This document shows, one piece after another, positions 34,752 through 42,621 of a DNA stretch of 42,621 nt (position 1 is the stretch's first letter; each line of letters starts with the position of its first letter). Source of the DNA: Agromyces albus. Its GTDB lineage: Bacteria; Actinomycetota; Actinomycetes; Actinomycetales; Microbacteriaceae. The position numbers were made by a program, and so were the translations under genes. Under the pieces are notes generated by a model. The model saw only the letters and a list, made by a program, of their open reading frames with translations, made no database searches and had not been told where the DNA came from. The stretch covers positions 1 through 42,621 of the forward strand of contig NZ_SDPN01000036.1 in the NCBI RefSeq assembly GCF_004134825.1, given 5' to 3'.

Positions 34752-34779
34752 TTGCATCCACACCAGGATCACGTATATG
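34752..34779 (+). promoter_or_regulatory. Putative xylAB promoter
   Basis: TTGCAT (34752-34757) and TATATG (34774-34779), 16 bases apart, in the 113-base gap before xylA. The inverted repeat at 34778 overlaps the end of the -10 box. Confidence 0.5.
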
Positions 34780-34794
34780 TTGATCTTGCCAACA
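34778..34794. promoter_or_regulatory. Inverted repeat, possible xylose operator
   Basis: TGTTGATCTTGCCAACA has 5-bp arms (TGTTG/CAACA) around 7 bases. It differs completely from the LacI-type sites, so another regulator should read it. ROK-type XylR operators often contain such TTG…CAA arms; the ROK protein at 6.3 kb is a candidate. By analogy only. Confidence 0.5.
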
Positions 34795-34825
34795 AATCAC
34801 CGAAGACGCTGAAAGGCGGATCTCC

Positions 34826-36019
34826 ATGGCCAGCGCGCCCACCCGCGACGACAAGTTCTCATTCGGCCTCTGGACTGTGGGCTACAACGGTACCGACCCC
34901 TTCGGCGGCCCCACCCGCGAGGCGCTCGACGTCGTGCACGTCGTCGAGAAGCTCTCAGAGCTCGGCGCCTACGGCCTCACCTTCCACGACGACGACCTGT
35001 TCGCCTTCGGATCGACGGATGCCGCGCGCCAGACCCAGATCGACCGGCTGAAGCAGGCCCTCGCCGATACCGGCGTCATCGTGCCGATGGTCACGACGAA
35101 CCTCTTCAGCGCGCCCGTGTTCAAGGACGGCGGGTTCACCTCGAACGACCGTGCCGTGCGACGCTTCGCGCTCCGCAAGGTGCTCCGCAACATCGATCTC
35201 GCCGCCGAGCTCGGCGCGAAGACCTTCGTCATGTGGGGCGGCCGCGAGGGCGCCGAGTACGACGCGGCGAAAGACATCCGCCAGGCGCTCGAGCGCTATC
35301 GCGAGGCCGTGAACCTGCTCGGCGACTACGTCACCGACAAGGGCTACGACCTCCGGTTCGCGATCGAGCCGAAGCCCAACGAGCCGCGCGGCGACATCCT
35401 GCTGCCGACGGTGGGCCACGCGCTCGCGTTCATCGACTCGCTCGAGCGACCCGAGCTCGTGGGGCTCAACCCCGAGGTCGGCCACGAGCAGATGGCGGGC
35501 CTCAACTTCGCCGCCGGCATCGCGCAGGCGCTGTACCACGACAAGCTCTTCCACATCGACCTCAACGGCCAGCGCGGCATCAAGTACGACCAGGACCTCG
35601 TGTTCGGGCACGGCGACCTGCACAACGCCTTCGCGCTCGTCGACCTGCTCGAGTTCGGCGGCCCCGACGGCGGCCAGACCTACACCGGTCCCCGCCACTT
35701 CGACTACAAGCCGAGCCGCACGGAAGACGAGACCGGCGTCTGGGACTCGGCCGCCGCGAACATGCACACCTACCTGCTGCTGAAGGAGCGCGCCGCGGCC
35801 TTCCGCGCCGACCCCGAGGTGCAGGAGGCGCTCGAGGCCGCGAAGGTCTTCGAGCTCGGACAGCCCACCCTCAATGAAGGCGAGTCGTACGACGACCTGC
35901 TGGCCGACCGCAGCGCATTCGAGGACTTCGACGCGGCGGCCTACCTCGGCGGTCACGGCTTCGGCTTCGTGCGACTGCAGCAGCTCGCGACCGAGCACCT
36001 GCTCGGCGCAAGGGGCTAG
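34826..36019 (+). CDS. xylA: Xylose isomerase
   Basis: 397 residues, the usual actinobacterial length; GAAAGGCGG precedes the ATG. It converts D-xylose to D-xylulose (and glucose to fructose) with two divalent metal ions. The catalytic His54 is in '[12 protein letters not shown]'. '[19 protein letters not shown]', '[13 protein letters not shown]', the metal ligands in '[12 protein letters not shown]', '[16 protein letters not shown]' and '[16 protein letters not shown]' are all intact. It lies 5 bp before xylB. In this locus it takes the xylose released by the GH31 and GH43 enzymes. Codon style resembles the housekeeping flanks more than the preceding GH genes. Confidence 0.98.
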   Translation: MASAPTRDDKFSFGLWTVGYNGTDPFGGPTREALDVVHVVEKLSELGAYGLTFHDDDLFAFGSTDAARQTQIDRLKQALADTGVIVPMVTTNLFSAPVFKDGGFTSNDRAVRRFALRKVLRNIDLAAELGAKTFVMWGGREGAEYDAAKDIRQALERYREAVNLLGDYVTDKGYDLRFAIEPKPNEPRGDILLPTVGHALAFIDSLERPELVGLNPEVGHEQMAGLNFAAGIAQALYHDKLFHIDLNGQRGIKYDQDLVFGHGDLHNAFALVDLLEFGGPDGGQTYTGPRHFDYKPSRTEDETGVWDSAAANMHTYLLLKERAAAFRADPEVQEALEAAKVFELGQPTLNEGESYDDLLADRSAFEDFDAAAYLGGHGFGFVRLQQLATEHLLGARG

Positions 36020-36024
36020 CTCCG

Positions 36025-37458
36025 ATGCCGCTCGTCGCCGGCGTCGACTCATCGACGCAGTCGTGCAAGGTCGTCGTGCGCGACGCCGCGACCGGTGCGC
36101 TCGTCCGCACCGGTCGCGCGTCGCACCCCGATGGCACCGAGGTCGATCCCGAGCACTGGTGGGTCGCGCTCCAGGCCGCGATCGACGACGCGGGCGGGCT
36201 CGCCGACGTCGCGGCGGTCTCGATCGCCGGGCAGCAGCATGGCATGGTCGCGCTCGACGCGTCGGGCCGGGTCATCCGTCCCGCCCTCCTCTGGAACGAC
36301 ACGCGCAGCGCCGATGCCGCTGCAGCCCTCACCGAGGAGCTCGGCGCCGACGCGTACGCGCGCCGCACCGGCCTCGTGCCGGTGGCCTCGTTCACTGCGA
36401 CGAAGCTGCGGTGGCTCCGCGACCACGAGCCCGAGAACGCCGAACGCGTCGCGGCGGTCGCCCTCCCCCACGACTGGCTCACGTGGCGACTACTGGGCTA
36501 CGGCCCTGCGGATGCCGCGGATGCCCCGCTCGGCCCTGACCTCGATGCCCTCACGACCGACCGGTCCGACGCGTCGGGCACGGCCTACTGGAGCCCCGAG
36601 ACCGGCGAGGTCGACGCCGAGCTCCTCGAACTCGCGCTCGGCCACACGCCCCGCACTCCGCGAGTGCTCGGGCCCGCTGCAGCGGCCGGAACAACGCCGG
36701 CCGGGCAGCTCGTCGCGGCCGGCGCCGGCGACAACGCCGCCGCGGCACTCGGACTCGGCGCCGGCCAGGGCGATGCCGTCGTCTCGATCGGCACGAGCGG
36801 CACGGTCTTCGCGGTCACCGGGCGACCGGTGCACGATCCGACGGGCGCCGTCGCCGGGTTCGCCGACGCAAGCGGCGCGTTCCTGCCCCTCGTTGCCACA
36901 CTGAACGCGGCGCGCGTGCTCGGCTCGATCGCGTCCCTCCTCGGCGTCGACGCCGACGAGCTCGCGACGCTCGCCCTCGCCGCGGAGTCGGGTGCCGACG
37001 GGCTCGTGCTCGTGCCGTGGTTCGAGGGCGAGCGCTCCCCCGACGTTCCGAACGCGCGCGCCCAGCTCAGCGGCATGTCGCTCGCCTCCACGACCCGCGA
37101 GAACCTCGCACGAGCGGCGGTCGAGGGCATGCTCTGCGCACTCGCCGACGGGCTCGACGGCATCCGTCGCGCCGGCGTCGTGGTCGACCGCGTGCTACTC
37201 ATCGGCGGCGCGGCTGCGAATCCCGCGGTCCGCGAGATCGCGGGCCGGGTCTTCGACGTCACTGTCGACGTGCCCGAGCCATCCGAGTACGTCGCCGACG
37301 GCGCCGCGCGGCAAGCCGCTTGGGCCCTCAGTGGGGCGCTCCCCACATGGTCGGCCGAGATCGCGACGTCGGTGCCCGCGCGCCCCGACGGCGCGCTGCG
37401 GGAACGCTACCGCGACGCCGCAGACGCACTCGCGGCGCGCGCCGGCTCGCGGGCCTGA
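36025..37458 (+). CDS. xylB: Xylulokinase
   Basis: 477 residues, an FGGY kinase phosphorylating D-xylulose for entry to the pentose phosphate pathway. N-terminal phosphate loop '[15 protein letters not shown]', '[15 protein letters not shown]', '[13 protein letters not shown]' and '[12 protein letters not shown]' for substrate binding; second domain '[32 protein letters not shown]' and '[23 protein letters not shown]' for ATP binding. Immediately downstream of xylA. The stop is 2 bp from that of the convergent DUF2004-like gene, with no room for a separate terminator. Confidence 0.97.
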   Translation: MPLVAGVDSSTQSCKVVVRDAATGALVRTGRASHPDGTEVDPEHWWVALQAAIDDAGGLADVAAVSIAGQQHGMVALDASGRVIRPALLWNDTRSADAAAALTEELGADAYARRTGLVPVASFTATKLRWLRDHEPENAERVAAVALPHDWLTWRLLGYGPADAADAPLGPDLDALTTDRSDASGTAYWSPETGEVDAELLELALGHTPRTPRVLGPAAAAGTTPAGQLVAAGAGDNAAAALGLGAGQGDAVVSIGTSGTVFAVTGRPVHDPTGAVAGFADASGAFLPLVATLNAARVLGSIASLLGVDADELATLALAAESGADGLVLVPWFEGERSPDVPNARAQLSGMSLASTTRENLARAAVEGMLCALADGLDGIRRAGVVVDRVLLIGGAAANPAVREIAGRVFDVTVDVPEPSEYVADGAARQAAWALSGALPTWSAEIATSVPARPDGALRERYRDAADALAARAGSRA

Positions 37459-37460
37459 GC

Positions 37461-37943
37461 TCAGGCGTCGAAGCGCACGTCGACGATCTCGCGGCCGATG
37501 TCGATCGACGCGACGAGCCGGGCCTCGGTGTCTTCGGGGGCGAGCCCGTACTCGAACTCGGCGAAGACCTCGCCGGGGCCGTCGGCGTCGGGCCGCAGGT
37601 CGACGCGAACGAGGCTCAGCGAGCGAAGCACGTCGATGTCGTGATCGCCCGAGTCGCGGTTGACCGCCGCGCGGGCGGCATCCGCCTCTTCGCCGTTCAG
37701 GATCGCCTCGAGAAAGCGCATCACCGCGCTGCCGCCCGAGTCGATCTGGTTCACGAATGACGAGCGCAGTTCGTCGTCGATGAGCTCGAGCTCGCCGACC
37801 ATGCCGGCTGCGGCGTCGAGCGACGCCGTCGATACCCTGTCGTCGTCGGCGTCGAGCACGACCTCGACGTCTTGGTCGCCGTACTCCTTGCGCTCGGCCC
37901 AATAGTCGCCGATGAGTCCGAAGTAGTCGTGTTCGATCGCCAT
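37461..37943 (-). CDS. DUF2004-like small acidic protein
   Basis: 160 residues, strongly acidic, no signal peptide and no membrane helix. The C-terminal half 'LSLVRVDLRPDADGPGEVFAEFEYGLAPEDTEARLVASIDIGREIVDVRF' resembles the conserved part of DUF2004 proteins. Function unknown. It starts 15 bp after ftsY with 'GGAGAGGAATGAC' before the ATG, so it is probably co-transcribed with ftsY. Confidence 0.7.
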   Translation of the reverse strand: MAIEHDYFGLIGDYWAERKEYGDQDVEVVLDADDDRVSTASLDAAAGMVGELELIDDELRSSFVNQIDSGGSAVMRFLEAILNGEEADAARAAVNRDSGDHDIDVLRSLSLVRVDLRPDADGPGEVFAEFEYGLAPEDTEARLVASIDIGREIVDVRFDA

Positions 37944-37958
37944 GTCATTCCTCTCCTG

Positions 37959-38834
37959 TCAGCCGACGAGCTTCTGCGCGAAGACGTGGGGGGTGAATCC
38001 CGTGAGGTCGCCGATGCCCTCGCCCTGGCCGATGAGCTTGATCGGGAGACCGGTCTTCTCCTGCACGGCGATCACGAAGCCGCCCTTCGCCGATCCGTCG
38101 AGCTTCGTGAGCACGAGCCCCGTGACGCCCGCGTGCAGGATGAACGCCTCGGCCTGCGCGAGCCCGTTCTGGCCCGTGGTGGCGTCGAGCACGAGCAGCA
38201 CCTCGGAGATCGGCGCCTGCTTCTCGATTACGCGCTTGATCTTGCCGAGCTCGTCCATGAGCCCGCCCTTCGTCTGCAAGCGGCCGGCGGTGTCGATGAT
38301 CACGATCTCGGTGCCGTCGCGCTTGGCCTGCTCCACCGTCTGGAAGGCGACGGATGCCGGGTCTTGCCCCTCGCGCTCGGGCCGCACCACCTGTGCGCCC
38401 GCTCGCTCGGCCCACGTCGCGAGCTGGTCGACCGCCGCGGCGCGGAACGTGTCGGCCGCGCCGACGACGACGCTGCGGTCGTAGTTGCGCAGGAACTTCG
38501 CGAACTTGCCGATCGTCGTGGTCTTCCCAACCCCGTTGACGCCGACGACGAGCACCACGGCGGGGCGCTCGGTGAGCTTCAGCGTGGGATCGTACTTCGA
38601 GAGGCGCTCCTCGATGAGCTCGCGCAGCATCCGTTGCACGTCGCGCGGGTCGGTGGTCTTGAACCGCTCGACCTGCGCCCTGATCGACTCGACGATCTCT
38701 TCAGTGACGGTCGGACCGAAATCAGCCCGGATGAGCGCGGCCTCGAGGTCGTCCCACGTCTCGTCGTCGATCGTCTTGGCCCCGAAGACCCCGCGAAGGG
38801 CGGATCCGAGCGACCAGGATGCGCGTTCTGCCAT
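37959..38834 (-). CDS. ftsY: Signal recognition particle receptor FtsY
   Basis: 291 residues comprising only the N and G domains. The N domain starts 'WSLGSALRGVFGAKTIDDETWDDLEAALIRADFG'. G domain: P-loop 'GVNGVGKTTTIGKFAKFL', 'GAADTFRAAAVDQL', 'DTAGRLQTKGGLMDELGKI', 'TKLDGSAKGGFVIAV' and the closing 'GIGDLTGFTPHVFAQKLVG'. FtsY docks Ffh-ribosome complexes at the membrane. The acidic N-terminal A domain seen in E. coli is absent, and only a short basic/hydrophobic start ('MAERASWSLGSALRGVF') remains for membrane contact. It is followed by the DUF2004-like gene, and its partner ffh is 31 kb away across the sugar locus. Confidence 0.98.
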   Translation of the reverse strand: MAERASWSLGSALRGVFGAKTIDDETWDDLEAALIRADFGPTVTEEIVESIRAQVERFKTTDPRDVQRMLRELIEERLSKYDPTLKLTERPAVVLVVGVNGVGKTTTIGKFAKFLRNYDRSVVVGAADTFRAAAVDQLATWAERAGAQVVRPEREGQDPASVAFQTVEQAKRDGTEIVIIDTAGRLQTKGGLMDELGKIKRVIEKQAPISEVLLVLDATTGQNGLAQAEAFILHAGVTGLVLTKLDGSAKGGFVIAVQEKTGLPIKLIGQGEGIGDLTGFTPHVFAQKLVG

Positions 38835-38943
38835 ACGTCCAGCCTAGGGCGCGGCGGCGGCTACACCGGTCGTGCGCCACGACGCAAGGGGTTGTCGCCC
38901 TCGACCCTCCACGAGAGCCTCGAACTCGACGAAAGGACTGCGG

Positions 38944-39912
38944 ATGACGATCGTGGGATTCCACGCCTCGCACGAACAACTCCCGCCCGCCCGATTGCTC
39001 CGGGCCGTGCAGCTCGCCGAGGGAGCGGGCTTCGACGCCGCGATGTGCTCGGACCACTTCGCACCATGGAGCGTCCGCCAGGGCGAGTCGGGCTTCGCCT
39101 GGAGCTGGCTGGGTGCCGCCATGCAGGCGACACGGCTGCCGTTCGGTGTGGTCACTGCGCCGGGACAGCGTTACCACCCGACGCTCACGGCACAGGCCAC
39201 CGCGACGCTCGCCTCGATGTTCCCGGGCCGGTTCTGGGCCGCGCTCGGCAGCGGCGAGGCGATCAACGAGCACGTGACCGGCGAGCCCTTCCCACCCAAG
39301 GAGGAGCGCGACGCGCGGCTCCGTGAGACGGTCGACGTGATCCGGCGCCTCCTCAGGGGCGAGGAGGTGACGACCGACGGCCTCGTGCACGTCGACCGGG
39401 CTCGGATCTGGAGCCTGCCCGATGTTCCGCCGCCGCTCATCATCGCGGCCGTGAGCGCCGAGACCGCGCGTGATGGAGCCGAGTGGGCCGATGGCCTCAT
39501 CACCGTCGACCAGCCCCGGGGCACGCTCCGCGACGTCGTCGCGGCGTATCGCGACGCGGGCGGCCAGGGTCCCACTGCCGTGCAGGTGCACCTGAGCTGG
39601 GCGCCGACAGAAGAGGAGGCGCGGGCGATCGCGCACGAGCAATGGCGCAGCGGGCTCGTGCCCGCTCCGCTCGCCTGGGAGCTCGATACGCCCCAGGCCT
39701 TCGACGAGCGCACGGCGGATGCCACACCCGACGACGTCGCCCGGACCGTCCAGGTCTCTGCAGACCCGGCGCGCCATCTCGAGAAGCTCGCCGAACTCGC
39801 CGAACTCGGCTTCGACCGCATCTACCTGCATCACGTCGGCACCGAGCAGGACGCGTTCATCGACACCTTCGGCGAGCACGTGCTGCCGGCGCTCAAGGCG
39901 GTCGGCCGATGA
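38944..39912 (+). CDS. LLM-class flavin oxidoreductase (TIGR03885-like)
   Basis: 322 residues from the ATG at 38944, which has GAAAGGA upstream. Bacterial luciferase-like TIM barrel: 'GFHASHEQLPPARLLRAVQLAEGAGFDAAMCSDHFAPW', 'GVVTAPGQRYHPTLTAQATATLASMFPGRFWAALGSGEAINEHV', 'LRETVDVIRRLLRGEEVT' and 'IIAAVSAETARDGAEWADGLI'. It matches the actinobacterial family annotated as probable non-F420 flavinoid oxidoreductase (TIGR03885). Its reaction is unknown. It overlaps the GH13 gene by four bases (ATGA); this pairing is a recurring one, suggesting that the two act in one pathway of alpha-glucan or trehalose metabolism. Confidence 0.85.
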   Translation: MTIVGFHASHEQLPPARLLRAVQLAEGAGFDAAMCSDHFAPWSVRQGESGFAWSWLGAAMQATRLPFGVVTAPGQRYHPTLTAQATATLASMFPGRFWAALGSGEAINEHVTGEPFPPKEERDARLRETVDVIRRLLRGEEVTTDGLVHVDRARIWSLPDVPPPLIIAAVSAETARDGAEWADGLITVDQPRGTLRDVVAAYRDAGGQGPTAVQVHLSWAPTEEEARAIAHEQWRSGLVPAPLAWELDTPQAFDERTADATPDDVARTVQVSADPARHLEKLAELAELGFDRIYLHHVGTEQDAFIDTFGEHVLPALKAVGR

Positions 39913-41573
39913 AGGTCACCGATCGCAGCGACCTCTGGTGGAAGACCGCCGTCGTCTACTGCCTCGACATCGAGACCTACATGGACTGGAACGACGACGG
40001 CACCGGCGACTTCGAGGGTCTCGCGCACCGGCTCGACCACCTCGCCGAGCTCGGCGTCACGTGTATCTGGCTGATGCCGTTCCAGCCCACGCCCGACCGC
40101 GACGACGGCTACGACATCACCGACTTCACGGGTGTCGACCGTCGACTCGGGTCGCTCGGCAACGTCGCCGAGTTCACGCGCACGGCACGCGACCGTGGCA
40201 TGCGGGTCATCATCGACTTCGTCATGAACCACACGTCGGACCGGCATCCGTGGTTCACGTCCGCGCGGCGGAGCCGGACGGCACCGTTCCGCGACTTCTA
40301 CGTCTGGCGAGACGAACCGCCCGCGAAGCAGGCGAAGACGGTCTTCCCGGGCGAGGAGGACAGCGTGTGGGAGCTCGACGAGCGCACCGGCCAGTACTAC
40401 CTGCACAGCTTCTACCGCCACCAGCCCGACCTGAACATCGCGAACCCGGCCGTGCGCGATGAGATCGCGAAGACCATCGGCTTCTGGCTGGAGCTCGGCA
40501 TCTCGGGGTTCCGGGTCGACGCCGTGCCGTTCCTCATCGAGCCGCCCGAAGGGGTCGAGATCGGCGACCCGCACGAGTTCCTCCGCGACATCCGATCGTT
40601 CCTGCAGCGTCGCTCGAGCGAGGCGGTGCTCCTGGGTGAGGTGAACCTGCCGTACGACCAGCAGGTCGAGTTCTTCGGCCGCCCGGGCGATCCGCCCGAG
40701 CTCACGATGCAGTTCGACTTCCTCGCGATGCAACGGCTCTACCTCGCGCTCGCCCGGGAGGACGCCCGTCCGCTCGCCGAGATGCTCGCCCGGCGTCCGG
40801 TGCTCGAGCCCGAGGCGCAGTGGGTGAACTTCGTGCGCAACCACGACGAGCTCACGCTCGACAAGCTGAGCGACGCCGAGCGTCAGGAGGTGTTCGACGC
40901 GTTCGCCCCCGAGGAGTGGATGCGCGTCTACGGACGCGGCATCGCTCGGCGCCTTCCGCCGATGCTCGACGGCGACCCCCGCCGCATCCGCATGGTGTAC
41001 AGCCTGCTCTTCTCGCTGCCAGGAACCCCGGCCCTCTTCTACGGAGAGGAGATCGGTATGGGCGAGAACCGCGAGGAGGGCGGCCGGATGACGGTGCGCA
41101 CGCCGATGCAGTGGACCGGCGAGGCGAACGGCGGCTTCTCCCGTGCCGCGCCGCGCAAGCTCATCGCGGCGCCGCCGACCGACGGCTACGCACCGGCGCA
41201 CGTGAACGTCGAGGCGCAGATGCACGACCCCGATTCACTGCTCGGCACCATCAGGAGCTTCGCGGCACGGTATCGCAGCTCTCCCGAGATCGGCTGGGGC
41301 ACCCTCGACGTGCTCGAGAGCGGCGATGATGCGGTGCTCGCGCATCGCATCACGGCCGACGTCGGCCGATTCGTCGCGCTGCACAACTTCGCACCGAAGC
41401 CGGCGATCGTCAGGCTGGAGCTCGGACCGGTCGCCGAGGAGTCGGTCCTCTCCGATCTCCTCCATGAAGATCGCTACGACCTCGATGCGTCGGGGCGCAT
41501 CGACGTGCAGCTCGAAGCCTACGGCTACCGCTGGTTCCGCATCGTCGAGCCCGACGACCGCAGGCTCACCTGA
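39909..41573 (+). CDS. GH13 alpha-amylase-family enzyme, trehalose-synthase-like
   Basis: 554 residues from the ATG at 39909. The four GH13 regions are intact: I 'DFVMNHTSDRHPWF' (Asp103, His108), II 'GFRVDAVPFL' (Arg202, nucleophile Asp204), III 'LLGEVNLPY' (Glu244) and IV 'NFVRNHDELTL' (Asp313). The long 'FYVWRDEPPAKQAKTVFPGEEDSVWELDERTGQYYLHSFY' segment resembles domain B of trehalose synthases, which interconvert maltose and trehalose. A C-terminal beta domain follows ('VLAHRITADVGRFVALHNFAPKPAIVRLEL'). No signal peptide. It is shorter than most TreS and lacks the maltokinase fusion, so the substrate is left open. Confidence 0.9.
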   Translation: MKVTDRSDLWWKTAVVYCLDIETYMDWNDDGTGDFEGLAHRLDHLAELGVTCIWLMPFQPTPDRDDGYDITDFTGVDRRLGSLGNVAEFTRTARDRGMRVIIDFVMNHTSDRHPWFTSARRSRTAPFRDFYVWRDEPPAKQAKTVFPGEEDSVWELDERTGQYYLHSFYRHQPDLNIANPAVRDEIAKTIGFWLELGISGFRVDAVPFLIEPPEGVEIGDPHEFLRDIRSFLQRRSSEAVLLGEVNLPYDQQVEFFGRPGDPPELTMQFDFLAMQRLYLALAREDARPLAEMLARRPVLEPEAQWVNFVRNHDELTLDKLSDAERQEVFDAFAPEEWMRVYGRGIARRLPPMLDGDPRRIRMVYSLLFSLPGTPALFYGEEIGMGENREEGGRMTVRTPMQWTGEANGGFSRAAPRKLIAAPPTDGYAPAHVNVEAQMHDPDSLLGTIRSFAARYRSSPEIGWGTLDVLESGDDAVLAHRITADVGRFVALHNFAPKPAIVRLELGPVAEESVLSDLLHEDRYDLDASGRIDVQLEAYGYRWFRIVEPDDRRLT

Positions 41574-41584
41574 ACACGGTTGAA

Positions 41585-41602
41585 CGGATGCTGCGGCATC
41601 CG
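41585..41602. terminator. Short bidirectional hairpin between GH13 and smc
   Basis: CGGATGC-TGCG-GCATCCG, a 7-bp stem with a 4-base loop in the 30-base gap between two convergent stops. No T-runs; probably a weak terminator for both strands. Confidence 0.5.
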
Positions 41603-41603
41603 C

Positions 41604-42621
41604 TCAGCTCGCGCGCGCCTCGCGGTCCTCGCGCACGCGCTGCCCGACGACGGCCGAGACGCCGTCTTGACGCATCGAGACGCCGTAGAGGGAGTCGGCG
41701 ATCTCCATCGTGCGCTTCTGGTGCGTGATGACGATGAGCTGGCTGGACTCGCGCAGGTCTTCGAGGGTCGTCAGCAGTCGGCCGAGGTTCGCGTCGTCGA
41801 GCGCCGCCTCGACCTCGTCGAGGATGTAGAACGGGCTCGGCCGAGCCTTGAAGATGGCGATGAGCAAGGCGACGGCCGCGAGCGAGCGTTCGCCGCCCGA
41901 CAGGAGCGAGAGGCGCTCGATCTTCTTGCCCGCCGGCTTCACCGACACCTCGATGCCCGTCGTGAGCATGTTCTCGGGGTCGGTGAGCGAGATGCTGCCC
42001 GTGCCGCCCGGGAAGAGCACCGGGAACACCGTGGCGAACGCCTCGCGGGTGTCCTCGAAGGCGCCCCGGAAGATCGACTCCATCTTGCCGTCGATCTCGT
42101 CGATGATCGTGAGCAGGTCTTTGCGCGTGTTCGCGAGGTCGGTGAGCTGCTCGGTGAGGAACACGTGGCGCTGCTCGAGCGCGGCGAACTCCTCGAGCGC
42201 GAGCGGATTCACCCGGCCGAGCTGCGCGAGCTTGCGCTCGGCGACCTGCAGCCGGCGCTGCTGCTCCTCGCGGCGGAACGGGCGGGGCTCGTCGTCTTCG
42301 GTCTCGGCGGGGATCTCCTCATCGGGCCCGTACTCGGCGACGAGCACCGCTTCGGTGAGCCCGAGCTCAGACTCGGCACGCTCGACGAGTCCGGAGACAT
42401 GCAGTTTCTTCTCGTAGATGCGCAATTCGAGGCCGTGCACGTCTTCGGTGACGGCGTGCAGGCGCTCACGCACCGCGGCCTCCTGGCGGCGGAGTCCCTG
42501 GAGCTCCTCGTTGCGGCTCGCCCGCTCCGCCTCTGCGCGCCCGAGCGCGACGCGCGCCTCGGCGACCGAGGCGTCGACGGAGGCGAGGGCCGCCGGCAGC
42601 GATTCGGCGACGCGAGCGGCC
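41604..42621 (-). CDS. smc: Chromosome segregation ATPase SMC (C-terminal part)
   Basis: The frame is open to the window edge, giving the last 339 residues; the N-terminus lies beyond 42621. The first ~130 residues are coiled coil ('VALGRAERERASRNEELQGL', 'EEQQRRLQVAERKLAQLG'). The head half follows: 'RVNPLALEEFAALEQRHVFL', the ABC signature 'LSLLSGGERSLAAVALLIAI', Walker B 'PFYILDEVEAALDD' and the H-loop 'QLIVITHQKRTMEIAD', ending with the SMC tail 'MRQDGVSAVVGQRVRE'. SMC condenses and segregates the chromosome with ScpA/ScpB. The usual actinobacterial order smc-ftsY is kept but interrupted by the oppositely oriented LLM-GH13 pair. Confidence 0.98.
   Translation of the reverse strand, partial: AARVAESLPAALASVDASVAEARVALGRAEAERASRNEELQGLRRQEAAVRERLHAVTEDVHGLELRIYEKKLHVSGLVERAESELGLTEAVLVAEYGPDEEIPAETEDDEPRPFRREEQQRRLQVAERKLAQLGRVNPLALEEFAALEQRHVFLTEQLTDLANTRKDLLTIIDEIDGKMESIFRGAFEDTREAFATVFPVLFPGGTGSISLTDPENMLTTGIEVSVKPAGKKIERLSLLSGGERSLAAVALLIAIFKARPSPFYILDEVEAALDDANLGRLLTTLEDLRESSQLIVITHQKRTMEIADSLYGVSMRQDGVSAVVGQRVREDREARAS

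Noticed and set aside
39909..41573. Naming the GH13 gene treS
   Set aside because: Length, missing maltokinase part and uncertain subfamily; only the GH13 class and a trehalose-synthase-like domain B are supported.
1..42621. Mobile element, phage, CRISPR, rRNA or tRNA genes
   Set aside because: No transposase, integrase, direct repeat array or tRNA cloverleaf was recognised; the only sizeable direct repeat is the transporter operon duplication.

Overview
The window is high-GC actinobacterial DNA. Gene content (smc, ftsY and ffh near each other, CUT1 sugar transporters without their own ATPase, many 4-base ATGA/GTGA overlaps) and codon style point to the Microbacteriaceae (Agromyces/Microbacterium-like); the genus is a guess. 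No rRNA, tRNA, CRISPR array, integrase or insertion sequence was seen.

Layout. 1-4.7 kb: end of an unknown gene, a FemAB-type transferase, then a plus-strand cassette (spermidine-synthase-like protein, LVIVD-repeat surface protein, DUF305 lipoprotein). 4.7-6.3 kb: ffh. 6.3-15.7 kb, minus strand: LacI regulator, sugar-binding lipoprotein, two permeases, GH31 alpha-xylosidase (YicI type), GH1 beta-glucosidase and a ROK regulator that ends 12 bp before ffh. 15.9-19.8 kb, plus: a domain-permuted GH3 and a GH43. 19.8-26.0 kb, plus: an Lpl-type transporter operon followed by a second, decayed copy that keeps promoter, operator, binding-protein gene and terminator but has only a fossil of the permeases. 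26.0-30.0 kb, minus: GH95 alpha-L-fucosidase, second LacI, DUF624 protein. 30.0-34.7 kb, plus: GH42 beta-galactosidase and a GH3 carrying an inserted domain. 34.8-37.5 kb, plus: xylA and xylB. 37.5-42.6 kb: DUF2004-like gene, ftsY, an LLM oxidoreductase plus GH13 pair, and the C-terminal third of smc.

How it works together (inference): the glycosidases have no signal peptides, and together they cover every linkage of fucosylated, galactosylated or arabinosylated xyloglucan oligosaccharides: GH95 for fucose, GH42 for galactose, GH43 for arabinose/xylose, GH31 for alpha-1,6-xylose, GH1/GH3 for the glucose backbone, and XylA/XylB for the released xylose. Two binding-protein-dependent transporters would import the oligosaccharides; their ATPase must be encoded elsewhere (an MsiK-like shared ATPase). 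No secreted endo-xyloglucanase is in the window. Six 14-bp LacI-type palindromes (consensus TCGAAGCGCTTCGA) precede most of the transcription units, and two LacI paralogues with nearly identical DNA-binding helices are encoded here, so the locus looks like one regulon. A separate inverted repeat before xylA suggests distinct xylose control, possibly by the ROK protein.

The most unusual points are the decayed operon duplication, the permuted GH3, the GH3 with an inserted beta-trefoil-like domain, and the placement of about 31 kb of sugar genes between ftsY and ffh.
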